A stretch of DNA of 64,000 nucleotides, from contig VBAR01000007.1 of assembly GCA_005882315.1 (NCBI GenBank), forward strand, positions 1 through 64,000, in the 5' to 3' direction. Both the position numbers and the translations under genes were made by a program. This stretch comes from Bacteroidota bacterium (lineage in GTDB: Bacteria > Bacteroidota > Bacteroidia > Chitinophagales > Chitinophagaceae). Below the pieces are notes generated by a model, which did no database searches, had not been told where the DNA came from, and saw only the letters and a list, made by a program, of their open reading frames with translations. Positions 8,394 to 17,774 of this stretch are shown here, in pieces (the stretch's first letter is position 1; each line of letters opens with the position of its first letter).

Positions 8394-10802
8394 ATGAGTT
8401 TTGAGAAAATTTTTACAGGCCCTGAGGAGGATATGGATTTTCTTCCAATTATTCCACTGAACGAGACAGATCAGAATAACTCAGATATTGAAGTGCCCGC
8501 CGAAATCCCATTGCTTCCCTTGCGCAATACCGTTTTATTTCCGGGTGTTGTTTTGCCTATAACAGTTGGCCGGGATAAAAGCATAAAAGCTGTAAACGAC
8601 GCCTATAAAGCCGACAAATTGATTGGTGTAGTGGCCCAGAAGGACAGCAATATCGAAGATCCTTCATCCGGGGATCTTGAATCGATAGGAACTGTGGCAA
8701 GAATCATCAAACTGATAAAAATGCCCGATGGCGGTACTACCGTTATCATCCAGGGTAAACGTAGATTTAAGATCGATGCGATCATTTCTGATGATCCTTA
8801 TTTCAAAGCGCAGATAACAAAGCTGGAAGATGAAGAGGCGCCTGCTGATGCAGATTTTGCTGCCTATGTTTCAAACATAAAAGACCTGGCTACTGATATT
8901 GTTCAGCTATCTCCAAATATTCCATCCGAAGCATCAATCATTCTCCGGAATATTGAGAACCCTTCTTTCCTCATCCATTTTGTTTCAAGCAACCTAAGTA
9001 CGGAAATTAAAGAGAAACAAAAATTGCTTGAGATAAATAAGATACGGGAAAGGGCTGATCTGCTAATGCAATTGCTGCAAAAAGAATTACAGTTTGCTGA
9101 ACTGAAAAATAAAGTAACTACTAAGACAAAAACAGAGATCGATAAACAACAACGTGAATATTTCCTGCACCAGCAGATGAAAAGCATCAAAGATGAATTA
9201 GGTGGAGATGCAAATCAGCAGGAAGTAAAAGAAATGCAGAAGAAGGCAGAAAGTAAAAAATGGAGTGTTGCAGCTAAAGAAGCATTTAAAAAAGGGATTG
9301 AGAAATTAGAAAGAATGCATCCCAGCACGCCGGATTATTCTGTTGTGTATAATCATCTTGACCTGATGCTTGAATTACCATGGGAAGAATTTACCAAGGA
9401 TTATTATGATCTTAAAAAAGCAAAGCAGGTGCTGGATGGGGATCATTATGGAATGTATAAGATAAAAGAAAGGATCCTTGAATACCTCGCCGTATTAAAA
9501 TTGAAAGGTGATATGAAAAGCCCGATACTTTGTTTTGCCGGCCCTCCCGGTATTGGTAAAACATCACTCGGCAGAAGTATTGCCCATGCTATCGGAAGAA
9601 AATATGTTCGTTTAAGTTTAGGAGGCTTGCATGATGAAAGTGAGATCCGTGGTCATCGGAAAACCTATATCGGCGCAATGCCTGGTCGTATTTTACAATC
9701 ATTGAGAAAAGTAAAATCATCCAACCCGGTAATGGTACTTGATGAGGTGGATAAAGTAGGAAGTGATTTCCGGGGTGATCCTTCATCTGCATTGCTTGAA
9801 GTGCTTGATCCCGAACAGAACAATTCTTTCTATGATAATTATCTTGAACTGGAATATGATTTAAGCAAAGTATTATTTATTGCTACAGCTAATAATATTG
9901 CGAATATTCAACCTGCATTGCGTGACAGGATGGAGATCATTGACCTGAGTGGCTATGCTGTAGAAGAAAAAATACAAATTGCAAAACGACATTTGATCCC
10001 TAAACAAAAGGATCTGCACGGTTTGAAAAGCACTAACCTGAAGATCGCAGATAAAGTAGTAGAGAAAATTATTGAAGATTACACAAGAGAAAGCGGAGTG
10101 AGAGAACTGGATAGGGTACTTGCATCTGTAATGAGAAACCAGGCAAGACAATTGGTGATAAAAGAAAAATTAAAGCCTTCTGTTACGTCAGCTGATATTG
10201 AAAAGATACTCGGCAAACCAAAATTCAGCAACGAGATCTATAAAACGGCGAACATGGCGGGTGTTGCAGTTGGTCTTGCATGGACTTATGTTGGCGGTGA
10301 TATTTTGTTTATTGAAACAAGTCTGAGTGATGGAAAAGGGGAGTTGAAATTAACGCTAACAGGTAATCTTGGTAATGTGATGAAGGAAAGTGCAACTACC
10401 GCACTCAGTTATTTGCAGAGCAATGCCAAAAAATATAAGATCGATCCGGATCTGTTTACAAAAAAGAATATTCATATACATGTGCCCGAAGGTGCAGTAC
10501 CAAAAGATGGACCGAGTGCAGGTATTACAATGATGACAGCTATTGCTTCTGCATTAACAGAAAAAAGAGTGAGGCCATTTTTAGCCATGACAGGAGAGAT
10601 CACTTTACGTGGGCAAGTGCTACCGGTGGGGGGTATAAAGGAGAAAGTGCTGGCAGCAAAAAGGGCTGGCATCAAAGAAATAATTCTTTGCAAACAGAAT
10701 GAAAAAGACATCGTCGAAATAGATTCAACTTTTATTAAAGGTGTGAAGTTTCATTATGTAAAAACAATGAAAGAAGTACTTGATATTGCACTGGAGCCAT
10801 AA
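8394..10802 (+). CDS. lon: ATP-dependent protease Lon
   Basis: A cytosolic hexameric AAA+ serine protease that degrades misfolded and regulatory proteins. Domains in order: an acidic N-terminal extension of about 35 residues; the LonN substrate domain (about 36-240); coiled-coil helices with the YFLHQQMKSIKDELG signature; the ATPase with Walker A GPPGIGKT and Walker B VMVLDEVDKVG; and the protease domain with catalytic Ser708 in KDGPSAG and Lys751 in GGIKEK. At 802 residues it has the normal length. It is monocistronic, between a terminator and porQ, with no CIRCE or other heat-shock operator that I can see. Confidence 0.97.
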   Translation: MSFEKIFTGPEEDMDFLPIIPLNETDQNNSDIEVPAEIPLLPLRNTVLFPGVVLPITVGRDKSIKAVNDAYKADKLIGVVAQKDSNIEDPSSGDLESIGTVARIIKLIKMPDGGTTVIIQGKRRFKIDAIISDDPYFKAQITKLEDEEAPADADFAAYVSNIKDLATDIVQLSPNIPSEASIILRNIENPSFLIHFVSSNLSTEIKEKQKLLEINKIRERADLLMQLLQKELQFAELKNKVTTKTKTEIDKQQREYFLHQQMKSIKDELGGDANQQEVKEMQKKAESKKWSVAAKEAFKKGIEKLERMHPSTPDYSVVYNHLDLMLELPWEEFTKDYYDLKKAKQVLDGDHYGMYKIKERILEYLAVLKLKGDMKSPILCFAGPPGIGKTSLGRSIAHAIGRKYVRLSLGGLHDESEIRGHRKTYIGAMPGRILQSLRKVKSSNPVMVLDEVDKVGSDFRGDPSSALLEVLDPEQNNSFYDNYLELEYDLSKVLFIATANNIANIQPALRDRMEIIDLSGYAVEEKIQIAKRHLIPKQKDLHGLKSTNLKIADKVVEKIIEDYTRESGVRELDRVLASVMRNQARQLVIKEKLKPSVTSADIEKILGKPKFSNEIYKTANMAGVAVGLAWTYVGGDILFIETSLSDGKGELKLTLTGNLGNVMKESATTALSYLQSNAKKYKIDPDLFTKKNIHIHVPEGAVPKDGPSAGITMMTAIASALTEKRVRPFLAMTGEITLRGQVLPVGGIKEKVLAAKRAGIKEIILCKQNEKDIVEIDSTFIKGVKFHYVKTMKEVLDIALEP

Positions 10803-10824
10803 TATTTCTTACACAGCAATCCTG

Positions 10825-10832
10825 TAACTTCG
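10825..10832 (+). promoter_or_regulatory. Putative -7 box very close to the porQ start
   Basis: TAACTTCG differs from TAnnTTTG at one position and ends five bases before the GTG start at 10838. If used, the porQ mRNA would be leaderless or nearly so. Confidence 0.35.
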
Positions 10833-10837
10833 CAGCT

Positions 10838-11896
10838 GTGAAATTCCGTTTTGTTTTATTTTTTTTACTGAGTTGTAGCCGCTTGTTTTCACAAACTATT
10901 GGTGGCAACTCTGTATTTAATTTTCTCAATCTTCCAAATACTCCGCAACTCACTGCCCTGGGTGGAATAAATGTTTCAGCAAATTCAAATGATGTAGGAA
11001 TGGCATTTTATAGTCCTGCGTTGCTGAACAAATCCATGCATACACAGATCAATTTAGTGTTTAATGATTTTTATGCAGGAGTGGAAACTTATCATATGAA
11101 TTTTGGATATCACAATCCAAAACTGAATACCAACTTCAGCTACGGGATCCATTTCTTTGATTATGGAAATTTAGCACAAACAGATGCTGCCGGGAATACA
11201 TTTGGTGAGTTCAGAGCATCGGATTGGGTGATGCAGGTTTCAGCTTCGCATTCCTATAAAGAAAAATGGAATTTGGGAACGACCCTGAAATTTATAAGTT
11301 CTAATTACGGTCAATACAAGGCAAATGGATTAGCGGCTGATATTAGCTTATTGTATAAAGACACAGCCAAACTTTTTTCTGCATCGGTTTTGATAAGGAA
11401 TGCAGGGTTCCAGTTAAAAGAATATCCGGGAGCAAGAGGAGGGGACCTGCCTTTTGATTTACAGGCAGGAATAACTCAGCGTTTGAAAAATGCTCCATTC
11501 AGCTTTTCTCTTACAGCACATCATCTTCATGTATTCGATATTAGTTATAACGATACTTTGTTCAATAATGCAAATGATTTTGAAAACAGCAGTGAAGGTT
11601 TTTCATTTGATAAACTATTTCAGCATATTGTATTAGCCACTACTATTCATATTGATAAAAAAGTAGAAGCAACCTTCGGTTATAATCATCTGCGCCGCAA
11701 AGAACTGAATATTGGGAAAGAAGGAAATGGATTAAATGGATTTTCAATAGGTTTTGCAGTGTTGCTCAATAAAATACAGATCCGTTTTGCAAGAGCGAAT
11801 TACCAGAATAATACAGCCTACAACCAGTTGGGTTTGAATTTAAAGCTGAACGAATATTTTGGTTTGGGAAAATTAGGCAAACAGGCTGGTTGGTGA
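10838..11896 (+). CDS. porQ: Type IX secretion system protein PorQ
   Basis: PorQ is an outer-membrane barrel of the type IX secretion system, which in Porphyromonas works with PorU/PorV/PorZ in attaching cargo. A GTG start is followed by signal peptide KFRFVLFFLLSCSRLFSQ, then VFNFLNLPNTPQLTALGG and NDVGMAFYSPALLN, the hallmark N-terminus of PorQ and of the FadL-like PorV/PorQ fold. The 352-residue length is typical. No ATG upstream fits the signal peptide. It follows lon by only 35 bp. A likely T9SS substrate is encoded at the right edge of the window. Confidence 0.88.
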   Translation: MKFRFVLFFLLSCSRLFSQTIGGNSVFNFLNLPNTPQLTALGGINVSANSNDVGMAFYSPALLNKSMHTQINLVFNDFYAGVETYHMNFGYHNPKLNTNFSYGIHFFDYGNLAQTDAAGNTFGEFRASDWVMQVSASHSYKEKWNLGTTLKFISSNYGQYKANGLAADISLLYKDTAKLFSASVLIRNAGFQLKEYPGARGGDLPFDLQAGITQRLKNAPFSFSLTAHHLHVFDISYNDTLFNNANDFENSSEGFSFDKLFQHIVLATTIHIDKKVEATFGYNHLRRKELNIGKEGNGLNGFSIGFAVLLNKIQIRFARANYQNNTAYNQLGLNLKLNEYFGLGKLGKQAGW

Positions 11897-11957
11897 TGAA
11901 GCAGATTTCAGCAATCTTGAAGAACGAAGAAAGGATAACAGTTTTGTCTTCATTTTT

Positions 11958-12593
11958 TCATCTTGTGATCAGTCGTATAGATTCAAATGCTTCAGCATAT
12001 TCACTTCCTGCCTGCACACCCCTTACTTTTGCCAGCGATAAAAGAAAATCTTTTTTAAAATAACTGCGATGAGATTGTGATGCATAAGCACCTAGTGAAT
12101 CGGTTTTAGCCTGAATACTTTTTTCGGAAAGCCGTATAAAAAAATCAGAAGTAAATGAAAAATTATTCCAGGGTAATTCATAGCCAAGAATAGAACAATA
12201 TTTAAAAGCTCTTAGCGATTCAGCATGAATAACACCATGATCCTGGTGCACATCCTGGGAAGCGGGTGTAAAAACCAAATCGGGTTGAATCGATTTATTG
12301 AGTTTCACCAATTCCTCCAGTATGGATTGTCGGTGTTCAGGAAATGTTCTTACATCAAAATCAAAAAAAATAAGATTGGCCTCTTTGATACGTAATAATG
12401 CAGTTGCATTTTTACATTCATTTTTCAATGTCTCGGGAGCCAGGCCAGCGGCTAATGATTTCTGGCAATCAGAAAAGGCAGCATAAAAAACTTCTTTTCC
12501 TTCTGCACAGAATTTGGCGATGGTGCCACCACAACCTAATTCACCATCATCGGTATGCGGCGCTAAAACTAATATACGGTTGGGGTTAAACAT
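11958..12593 (-). CDS. PIG-L family deacetylase
   Basis: A zinc-dependent N-acetylglucosaminyl deacetylase-fold protein of the LmbE/PIG-L family, 211 residues, cytosolic. The N-terminal APHTDDGELG motif (HxDD, metal-binding and catalytic Asp) and the later SQDVHQDHGVIHAE motif (HxxDH) are intact. Family members remove acetyl groups from GlcNAc-containing lipids or small thiols. It ends an operon with a sulfatase-fold membrane protein (38 bp upstream) and a methyltransferase, so its substrate may be a glycan or glycolipid made or modified by those genes. The substrate is inference. Confidence 0.87.
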   Translation of the reverse strand: MFNPNRILVLAPHTDDGELGCGGTIAKFCAEGKEVFYAAFSDCQKSLAAGLAPETLKNECKNATALLRIKEANLIFFDFDVRTFPEHRQSILEELVKLNKSIQPDLVFTPASQDVHQDHGVIHAESLRAFKYCSILGYELPWNNFSFTSDFFIRLSEKSIQAKTDSLGAYASQSHRSYFKKDFLLSLAKVRGVQAGSEYAEAFESIRLITR

Positions 12594-12630
12594 ACTAAGC
12601 TGGCAAAACTAATCATTAGTTCTGTATTTT

Positions 12631-14103
12631 TTATTCAGTTATAAAAGAAACTGAATCTTTCAACATTGGGAGTTTTTGCCTGAATTCAGTATTGAGTAAT
12701 ACCCTAAACTGGTTTACATTACTCATCCCCTTATAGAATCCTGTGTAAGAAGAGTCAGGCAAAAACACAGCATTGAGATTAAAAAAACTGCTACTGTCAT
12801 TTGCATTGTTTTTAAAGCTTTTAAAACCATGATCACTCATAAAGATAATAATGGGCGGTTTGTGAGAGGCTGATTTAAGTCCATCAATGAATTGAAGAAA
12901 AATAGTATTACAATATTGGAGATAGCTGATATATCGTGTGCCATCTGTTGCATACTCATCGTGAAGAAACTTATATGATATCTCTTTTCCATCTTTATCA
13001 TAATAATATGGGTAATGAGGCATCAGTAGATGGGTATATACAAACTTTGGGTTTTTAGTTTCTTTCATAGCGATTTTACTCGTGAGTTCTATAAACTGTT
13101 CATTATTTTTTTTATCCTGATAAATAAGCGATTTTTCTGCTGACGATAGTTTAAGATTTGTTACCAGGTGATACCAAAGATCCTTTTGCAACCGATATAA
13201 AAGTGTTTGGCTCAACAGTGGTCGTGTTTGAGCGGGGAATATTGATCCGTGATTCTGTGCTGGCAGATCCTCTAAGTCAAAAATAGAATGATTAAATATT
13301 TCATACCCCTGGCTTTTTAAAAATCGTACCACTCTATTGTTTTTCATTATTTCGCTCGTCAATCGCCTGTCATTGACACTTCTGTTTCTTCCTTCTATAC
13401 CGCTTAGATAATCCATATTAAGTATTGAAGGAGCTGAAAACATTGTGTAGTTATAGTTGCTTTTAGAATTTTCAATAATATGAAATCCTCTTTTTCTCAA
13501 TTCATTTTCAAACCCTATATTGTCAAAATTGAACAGATTTTTTAGTTGTGAAAGACCGCCATACTCATCTGCAATTATGTAATAAATATCAGGCTTGGGA
13601 CAATCCTGACATATTGTTAGTGTATTGTCGTCAGGTAAGGCTGCTGGTTTACTAAATGAACTTTTGCCCAAAATTGAAATAATATCAATAATGCATAACA
13701 GGATGAATAATAAGTTAAGGTATTGCGTGACTTTGATAAAACGATGAGTTGTTTTTCTTACGACCAGGAAAATTATTATTGAAAGAATAAGTATAAAAGG
13801 TAACAGAAAACTGTACCTGCCGAAAAAACTGCCTTTAAGAAAATCGTGTACGGGTCCAAAAAAGAAATTAAAACTTTGCAATACAAATGCAAGCACCGCT
13901 GCTTTGCTCCACTTTTTATATATAAACCAGAAAAGAAAAAATAATAGAATTGCACCTGCGAGGTATAAGCATGTCAACAAAAGCAAATCGCTTGCAGGTA
14001 TAAGCGGATAAAAGACATTATAGCCATGCAAAACAAAGAATAATGGTAAAAGAAATACAAATAGAGGATAGGTTTTTAATATGTTGACAAGATTTATTTT
14101 CAT
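12631..14103 (-). CDS. Membrane sulfatase-fold hydrolase/transferase
   Basis: A 490-residue alkaline-phosphatase-superfamily protein with five hydrophobic N-terminal helices (about residues 13-30, 38-61, 68-86, 97-116, 127-146) and a large outside domain. The domain shows PDIYYIIADEYGG (171-183, first metal region), HLLMPHYPY and FMSDHGFKSF with SDHG at 423-426 (second metal site). No Cys/Ser-x-Pro-x-Arg formylglycine motif is seen, so it is unlikely to be a true sulfatase. The fold fits phosphoethanolamine or phosphoglycerol transferases of the EptA/LtaS type. Its start overlaps the upstream methyltransferase stop by 4 bp, indicating coupled translation. Confidence 0.8.
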   Translation of the reverse strand: MKINLVNILKTYPLFVFLLPLFFVLHGYNVFYPLIPASDLLLLTCLYLAGAILLFFLFWFIYKKWSKAAVLAFVLQSFNFFFGPVHDFLKGSFFGRYSFLLPFILILSIIIFLVVRKTTHRFIKVTQYLNLLFILLCIIDIISILGKSSFSKPAALPDDNTLTICQDCPKPDIYYIIADEYGGLSQLKNLFNFDNIGFENELRKRGFHIIENSKSNYNYTMFSAPSILNMDYLSGIEGRNRSVNDRRLTSEIMKNNRVVRFLKSQGYEIFNHSIFDLEDLPAQNHGSIFPAQTRPLLSQTLLYRLQKDLWYHLVTNLKLSSAEKSLIYQDKKNNEQFIELTSKIAMKETKNPKFVYTHLLMPHYPYYYDKDGKEISYKFLHDEYATDGTRYISYLQYCNTIFLQFIDGLKSASHKPPIIIFMSDHGFKSFKNNANDSSSFFNLNAVFLPDSSYTGFYKGMSNVNQFRVLLNTEFRQKLPMLKDSVSFITE

Positions 14104-15473
14104 TTTTTCTTCATCAAATATAAAATCCGTTGAGTGCCGGATATCGATTCCTTTTTTTCTATTGAAAACACAGTCGAAAAAACTTTTTCAAATTCTTCAA
14201 CCGAGTAGTAAGTATAAATATCTTTTTTGTTTTGTAACAGCAGTTGTGTTTTGGCATCCTGCTTTGGCACAAATTCAATGATCAATTGTTTTGAAACATT
14301 TGCTAATAATTCAGCACATTGGGCAAACGACATATTCTTGCCAATACATAAATGATGGATAAGGGCAAGTGCCAGTGCAAGGTCAGTTTTTGTGCGGCTG
14401 ATAAACGAGCTTCTCTCTTTATTATTCACACCAATAGCAGGCGAGGGGTTGGTTAAATCAATAATAGCAGGATGTATTGATGATTTTTTTTTCTCTTTAC
14501 ATTGTAGGTATAGGTTGTTCACGCAAACTGCATCTGCTTCGGCTGAAACCGTAAAAACATTTTTTGAACTTACCAGCTCTGAAAAATAACCGTCATTAGC
14601 GCCGAGATCAACCGCTGTTTGAATGCCGGGTATTTCATTAAGCCACTTTTCTATGATTATTTTTTTCTGCTCTACATAATCACCACGTTGTCCTGCTTCT
14701 TCGTAGTAATCACTCCAGTTTGTTTTTGAGGATGGGGCTTTTAGACCTTTTATCACCGATTCAAGACTATTAACAAGATTCAGCATTTTTGTTTTCGAAA
14801 ATGCTGATACATTTTGTTTTGTTTGCTTTCCGGGTCTTGTCAGTTTTTCATGTAGGTGTATATGCAGGTAAGTAAATAAAGAAAACCGGCTGCGGAAAGG
14901 TAGTAATGATCTTATAACGGGTAATGGAATTCCATCAGGCCAGGAAAGAAGCAGGTTGTGTAAAGGTTGTTTACTATAATGTGTTAATAACAATGGCCCC
15001 AAAAAGCATTCGCAAAACTGCCGGTAAGCTATCCATGGTTTTGTTTCATCATATTTTTCAAATGAAAGTGTATCAATAAAAGTCATTCTTCCATTATGCC
15101 ATTGAACATTGTATGGTGTTGCATCTTTCAGTGTCATTCCGAATGCAATAGATTCTTTCATTAGCTGCAAAGTGAGTAATGCAGCATCTTTTAGCATATC
15201 AAAACTCCATTCATAGGGATAGCTGGTATAACTGAGTTGTTCTGGTTCCAATGTAGTAAGCCAGTTATCGTCTCCGGAAAAATTTTCTTTTACTTCATCA
15301 TGACTAATAAGCAACTTTTTTTCTGCAAGATGTTTATAGCAGTCTGAGGAAATAAAAAATTCAAAATGATCTTTGAAAACTTTATTTACCTGCCTGTAAA
15401 AAATACCATCTTTTTCAAAGATGAACCCTGAAGGATCACGATAGGAGGCAAGATGTGGTTGTGCTGCAGGCAT
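14100..15473 (-). CDS. Two-domain protein: kinase-like N-terminus, SAM methyltransferase C-terminus
   Basis: A 457-residue cytosolic protein. The C-terminal part is a class I methyltransferase: TAVDLGANDGYFSELV (286-301) is the SAM-binding motif I, with SAEADAV as the acidic end of beta-2 and LALALIHHL as motif IV. The N-terminal half has LKDATPYNVQWHNGRMTFID (115-134), which looks like the catalytic D-x4-N and following metal-binding Asp (D118, N122, D134) of kinase/APH-fold enzymes; that reading is mine. Similar proteins are annotated NoeA-like. Its ATG overlaps the stop of the 55-aa gene (TGATG), and its stop overlaps the sulfatase start. Confidence 0.8.
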   Translation of the reverse strand: MPAAQPHLASYRDPSGFIFEKDGIFYRQVNKVFKDHFEFFISSDCYKHLAEKKLLISHDEVKENFSGDDNWLTTLEPEQLSYTSYPYEWSFDMLKDAALLTLQLMKESIAFGMTLKDATPYNVQWHNGRMTFIDTLSFEKYDETKPWIAYRQFCECFLGPLLLTHYSKQPLHNLLLSWPDGIPLPVIRSLLPFRSRFSLFTYLHIHLHEKLTRPGKQTKQNVSAFSKTKMLNLVNSLESVIKGLKAPSSKTNWSDYYEEAGQRGDYVEQKKIIIEKWLNEIPGIQTAVDLGANDGYFSELVSSKNVFTVSAEADAVCVNNLYLQCKEKKKSSIHPAIIDLTNPSPAIGVNNKERSSFISRTKTDLALALALIHHLCIGKNMSFAQCAELLANVSKQLIIEFVPKQDAKTQLLLQNKKDIYTYYSVEEFEKVFSTVFSIEKKESISGTQRILYLMKKK

Positions 15474-15640
15474 CAGTTGTCCTTATCCGTTTTAGTTATA
15501 CGGGAGAAAAAGGATTTTATATAGAGCCAGATATTTTTAAAGATATTTTTAAAAAAGAAAGCAACACCCAATGCAGCTGCAATAATTACCTGAACAAGAT
15601 AACTGCTGCCCGGATCGATATATAAGAATATTTCAAACAT
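15473..15640 (-). CDS. 55-aa single-pass membrane protein (YIDPG type)
   Basis: A small gene translating as MFEIFLYIDPGSSYLVQVII then a hydrophobic stretch ending in FFFKNIFKNIW and a basic tail. It has one membrane helix (about residues 13-31) and a Tyr-Ile-Asp-Pro-Gly turn before it. I know of similar short proteins with a YIDPG(T/S) turn, usually unannotated, beside methyltransferase and sulfatase-fold genes in other phyla. Its stop overlaps the methyltransferase start by one base, strong evidence that it is translated and works with that protein. The biochemical role is unknown; a membrane anchor or partner for the methyltransferase is plausible. Confidence 0.75.
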   Translation of the reverse strand: MFEIFLYIDPGSSYLVQVIIAAALGVAFFFKNIFKNIWLYIKSFFSRITKTDKDN

Positions 15641-15665
15641 GCTGAACAGAATTACTGAATGATGA

Positions 15666-15680
15666 TCCGCCTACGGCGGA
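15666..15680. repeat. Short palindrome TCCGCC-TAC-GGCGGA
   Basis: A 6-bp GC-rich perfect stem with a 3-base loop in the 57-bp gap between the M42 peptidase stop and the 55-aa gene start. It looks like one of the dispersed Bacteroidota hairpins and lacks a T-run, so it is not a classical terminator. Confidence 0.6.
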
Positions 15681-15697
15681 CGCAACAACAAATTAAA

Positions 15698-16804
15698 TTA
15701 CAAATAACTCAGGTTAGTCTTTGGTGATAAAGTTAATAATGTTTCGTACATCAGTTTTATTGTGTTCTCAATATCATCCTTATGCAACATTTCAACGGTA
15801 GTATGCATATAACGCAGCGGAATGCTGATCAATACTGACGGGCAGCCATCGTTACTATATGCAAATGAATCGGTGTCTGTGCCGGTGCTGCGACTGAGTG
15901 CCCGCCATTGCACAGCAATTTTACTTTTGGCTGCAACTTCTTCCACAACTGCCAATAATTTATTATGTACAGCCGGCGCATAAGCAAGCGATGGGCCTTT
16001 CCCACAAACTATATCGCCTTCTATCATTTTATTAATAAGCGGCGTAGTAGTATCATGAGTAACATCCGTTACGATCGCTATATTCGGTTTAATTCTTCTT
16101 GCGATCATTTCTGCACCACGCAAACCAATTTCTTCCTGCACTGCATTCACTACATACAATCCATATGGAAGTTTCTTTTTATTTTCTTTCAACAGCCTTG
16201 CCACCTCAGCTATCATAAATCCGCCAATGCGGTTATCAAATGCACGGCCGATATAATTTCCATGGGCTAGTTCATCAAAACCATCCTGGTAAGTAACTAC
16301 AGCACCGATATGAATGCCCATTATCTCAACTTCTTTTTTAGTTCTTGCACCGCAATCGAGCCATAAATTATCGGTACGTGGTGTTGGTTCTTTCTGATCC
16401 GCACTACCGATACGTGTATGTATTGCCGGCCAGCCAAATACAGCTTTCACTACTCCTTTTTTTCCATGAATGAATACACGTTGAGCAGGGGCCACCTGGT
16501 GATCCACGCCGCCATTGCGTTTCAGATAGATCAATCCTTCTTTAGTAATATAATTTACAAACCAGCTTATCTCATCTGCATGTGCTTCTATCACTACTTT
16601 AAAAGGATGATCAGGATTTATTACACCTACTGCTGTCCCATACGGGTCGGTAAAATGAGAATCAACATAAGGTTTTAAATATTCAAGCCAAATCTTTTGT
16701 CCGCTGGTTTCAAAACCAACCGGGCTGGCATTGTTCATATAATTTTTCAGGAACGAAAGTGAAGAATCGGAAATAACGGATTTTTGTCTGGATGCTTTTG
16801 CCAT
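15698..16804 (-). CDS. M42 family metallopeptidase (glutamyl aminopeptidase / cellulase M-like)
   Basis: A cytosolic, probably dodecameric, dinuclear-zinc aminopeptidase of 368 residues. The metal ligands are visible in VIEAHADEISW (His and catalytic Asp), NYIGRAFDNRIGG (bridging Asp), VNAVQEEIGLRGAEM (Glu general base and ligand), IVTDVTHDTTT (Asp) and a C-terminal RYMHTTVEM (His). PDZ-like insertion sequence lies between the first two. The family trims peptides from the N-terminus. It is transcribed in the same direction as the 55-aa gene operon and 57 bp upstream, so it may share the transcript, though a functional link is not apparent. Confidence 0.9.
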   Translation of the reverse strand: MAKASRQKSVISDSSLSFLKNYMNNASPVGFETSGQKIWLEYLKPYVDSHFTDPYGTAVGVINPDHPFKVVIEAHADEISWFVNYITKEGLIYLKRNGGVDHQVAPAQRVFIHGKKGVVKAVFGWPAIHTRIGSADQKEPTPRTDNLWLDCGARTKKEVEIMGIHIGAVVTYQDGFDELAHGNYIGRAFDNRIGGFMIAEVARLLKENKKKLPYGLYVVNAVQEEIGLRGAEMIARRIKPNIAIVTDVTHDTTTPLINKMIEGDIVCGKGPSLAYAPAVHNKLLAVVEEVAAKSKIAVQWRALSRSTGTDTDSFAYSNDGCPSVLISIPLRYMHTTVEMLHKDDIENTIKLMYETLLTLSPKTNLSYL

Positions 16805-16821
16805 ACGATTATTTTATTTAT

Positions 16822-16873
16822 GTACCAAGCTGCAGTGCTACTATTGAACTTTTGTTGCGTCGCACTCTTGTAC
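16822..16873. repeat. Imperfect hairpin repeat with GTAC ends
   Basis: GTACCAAG (16822-16829) and AGTGC (16834-16838) pair with GCACT and CTTGTAC at 16862-16873, leaving a loop that contains GTTGCGTCGC. It fills most of the 87-bp gap between two minus-strand genes. A similar GCGTCGCAAC string recurs at 37534-37543 in the other orientation, which suggests a dispersed family. Confidence 0.5.
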
Positions 16874-16891
16874 TTTAGTAATTTTATTGCC

Positions 16892-17770
16892 CTATAAAAC
16901 AGCTGCGAAGATAAGCAGCAAAGCTTTAACAGGCATCAGGCCGTCATGTAAATAAACAAATTGCATTTCGCTTCTATCGGACCTGAAAAACTGAAAAAGC
17001 AGGTATAATAAAATAAGCGGTATTAAAACAGCTGCGTATTGAATGGGCGAGCTGAAATGAAATGATTGAATCAATAATATTGCCGTGATGACATTCAATA
17101 AGCAGATCTGCCATTTTCCCTTAGTTAAAATTACTTGCGGACCCAAAGCCACTACCGGTGTTATAATACCGGCGGCTTTATCTTCTTCATAATCTCTTAC
17201 GTTAAACAACATGCATAGCGCCAATATAAAGACCAGCCGGTCAAAAAACAATATCCAAACCTGCGAGCTGCCTGTGCGTATGTCTTCGGTATAAAAAGCA
17301 GGCAATAATACAGAGGTCAAACTCCAGACAAGACCGAGTAGCGGAAGTTTTAACCAGCCAATATGCCGCAACGCCTTGCCACCCGGCAGAAAAGGAAATG
17401 AATAAGCCAGTGAAAGTAGCGGAATAGCTAAGGTCCAGGCAATATTTCTACTGCTAAATAAAATTTCAAAATGAGTTATGATCAAATACCCGATAGCAAC
17501 ACATCCAGTCAGCATTAAAAACCAGGTAACGAATTTGTATTTTCTATACCAGTTGAGTCGTTTATCCTGTTCAGGCTTCAGACTTTTGAGGTAATAGTGA
17601 AATGTGTAGATATTCATCGTACAAAAAAACACCAGCCACGCAAACCAATGGACTTGTGAGCCGAGATGCAACAGGTAAATAGTTTCATATACCAGCGAGG
17701 TTGCACAAAGGGCTATAAAAAAATTACAATAAAAAAAAACGGAAATTGCCTGTATGAAAACTTTTTTCAA
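16892..17770 (-). CDS. UbiA-like integral membrane protein
   Basis: A 292-residue polytopic membrane protein with about eight hydrophobic helices. The motif FNVRDYEEDKAAG (189-201) matches the second Asp-rich motif of UbiA-type prenyltransferases (DxxxD with D193 and D197), followed by TPVVALG. The first Asp-rich motif normally near the first loop is not convincing (NIYTFHYYLK instead of NDxxD), so catalytic activity is uncertain. UbiA enzymes attach isoprenoid chains to quinone or lipid precursors. It begins 4 bp after the stop of the lipoprotein gene and is probably co-transcribed with it. Confidence 0.65.
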   Translation of the reverse strand: MKKVFIQAISVFFYCNFFIALCATSLVYETIYLLHLGSQVHWFAWLVFFCTMNIYTFHYYLKSLKPEQDKRLNWYRKYKFVTWFLMLTGCVAIGYLIITHFEILFSSRNIAWTLAIPLLSLAYSFPFLPGGKALRHIGWLKLPLLGLVWSLTSVLLPAFYTEDIRTGSSQVWILFFDRLVFILALCMLFNVRDYEEDKAAGIITPVVALGPQVILTKGKWQICLLNVITAILLIQSFHFSSPIQYAAVLIPLILLYLLFQFFRSDRSEMQFVYLHDGLMPVKALLLIFAAVL

Positions 17771-17774
17771 ATCA

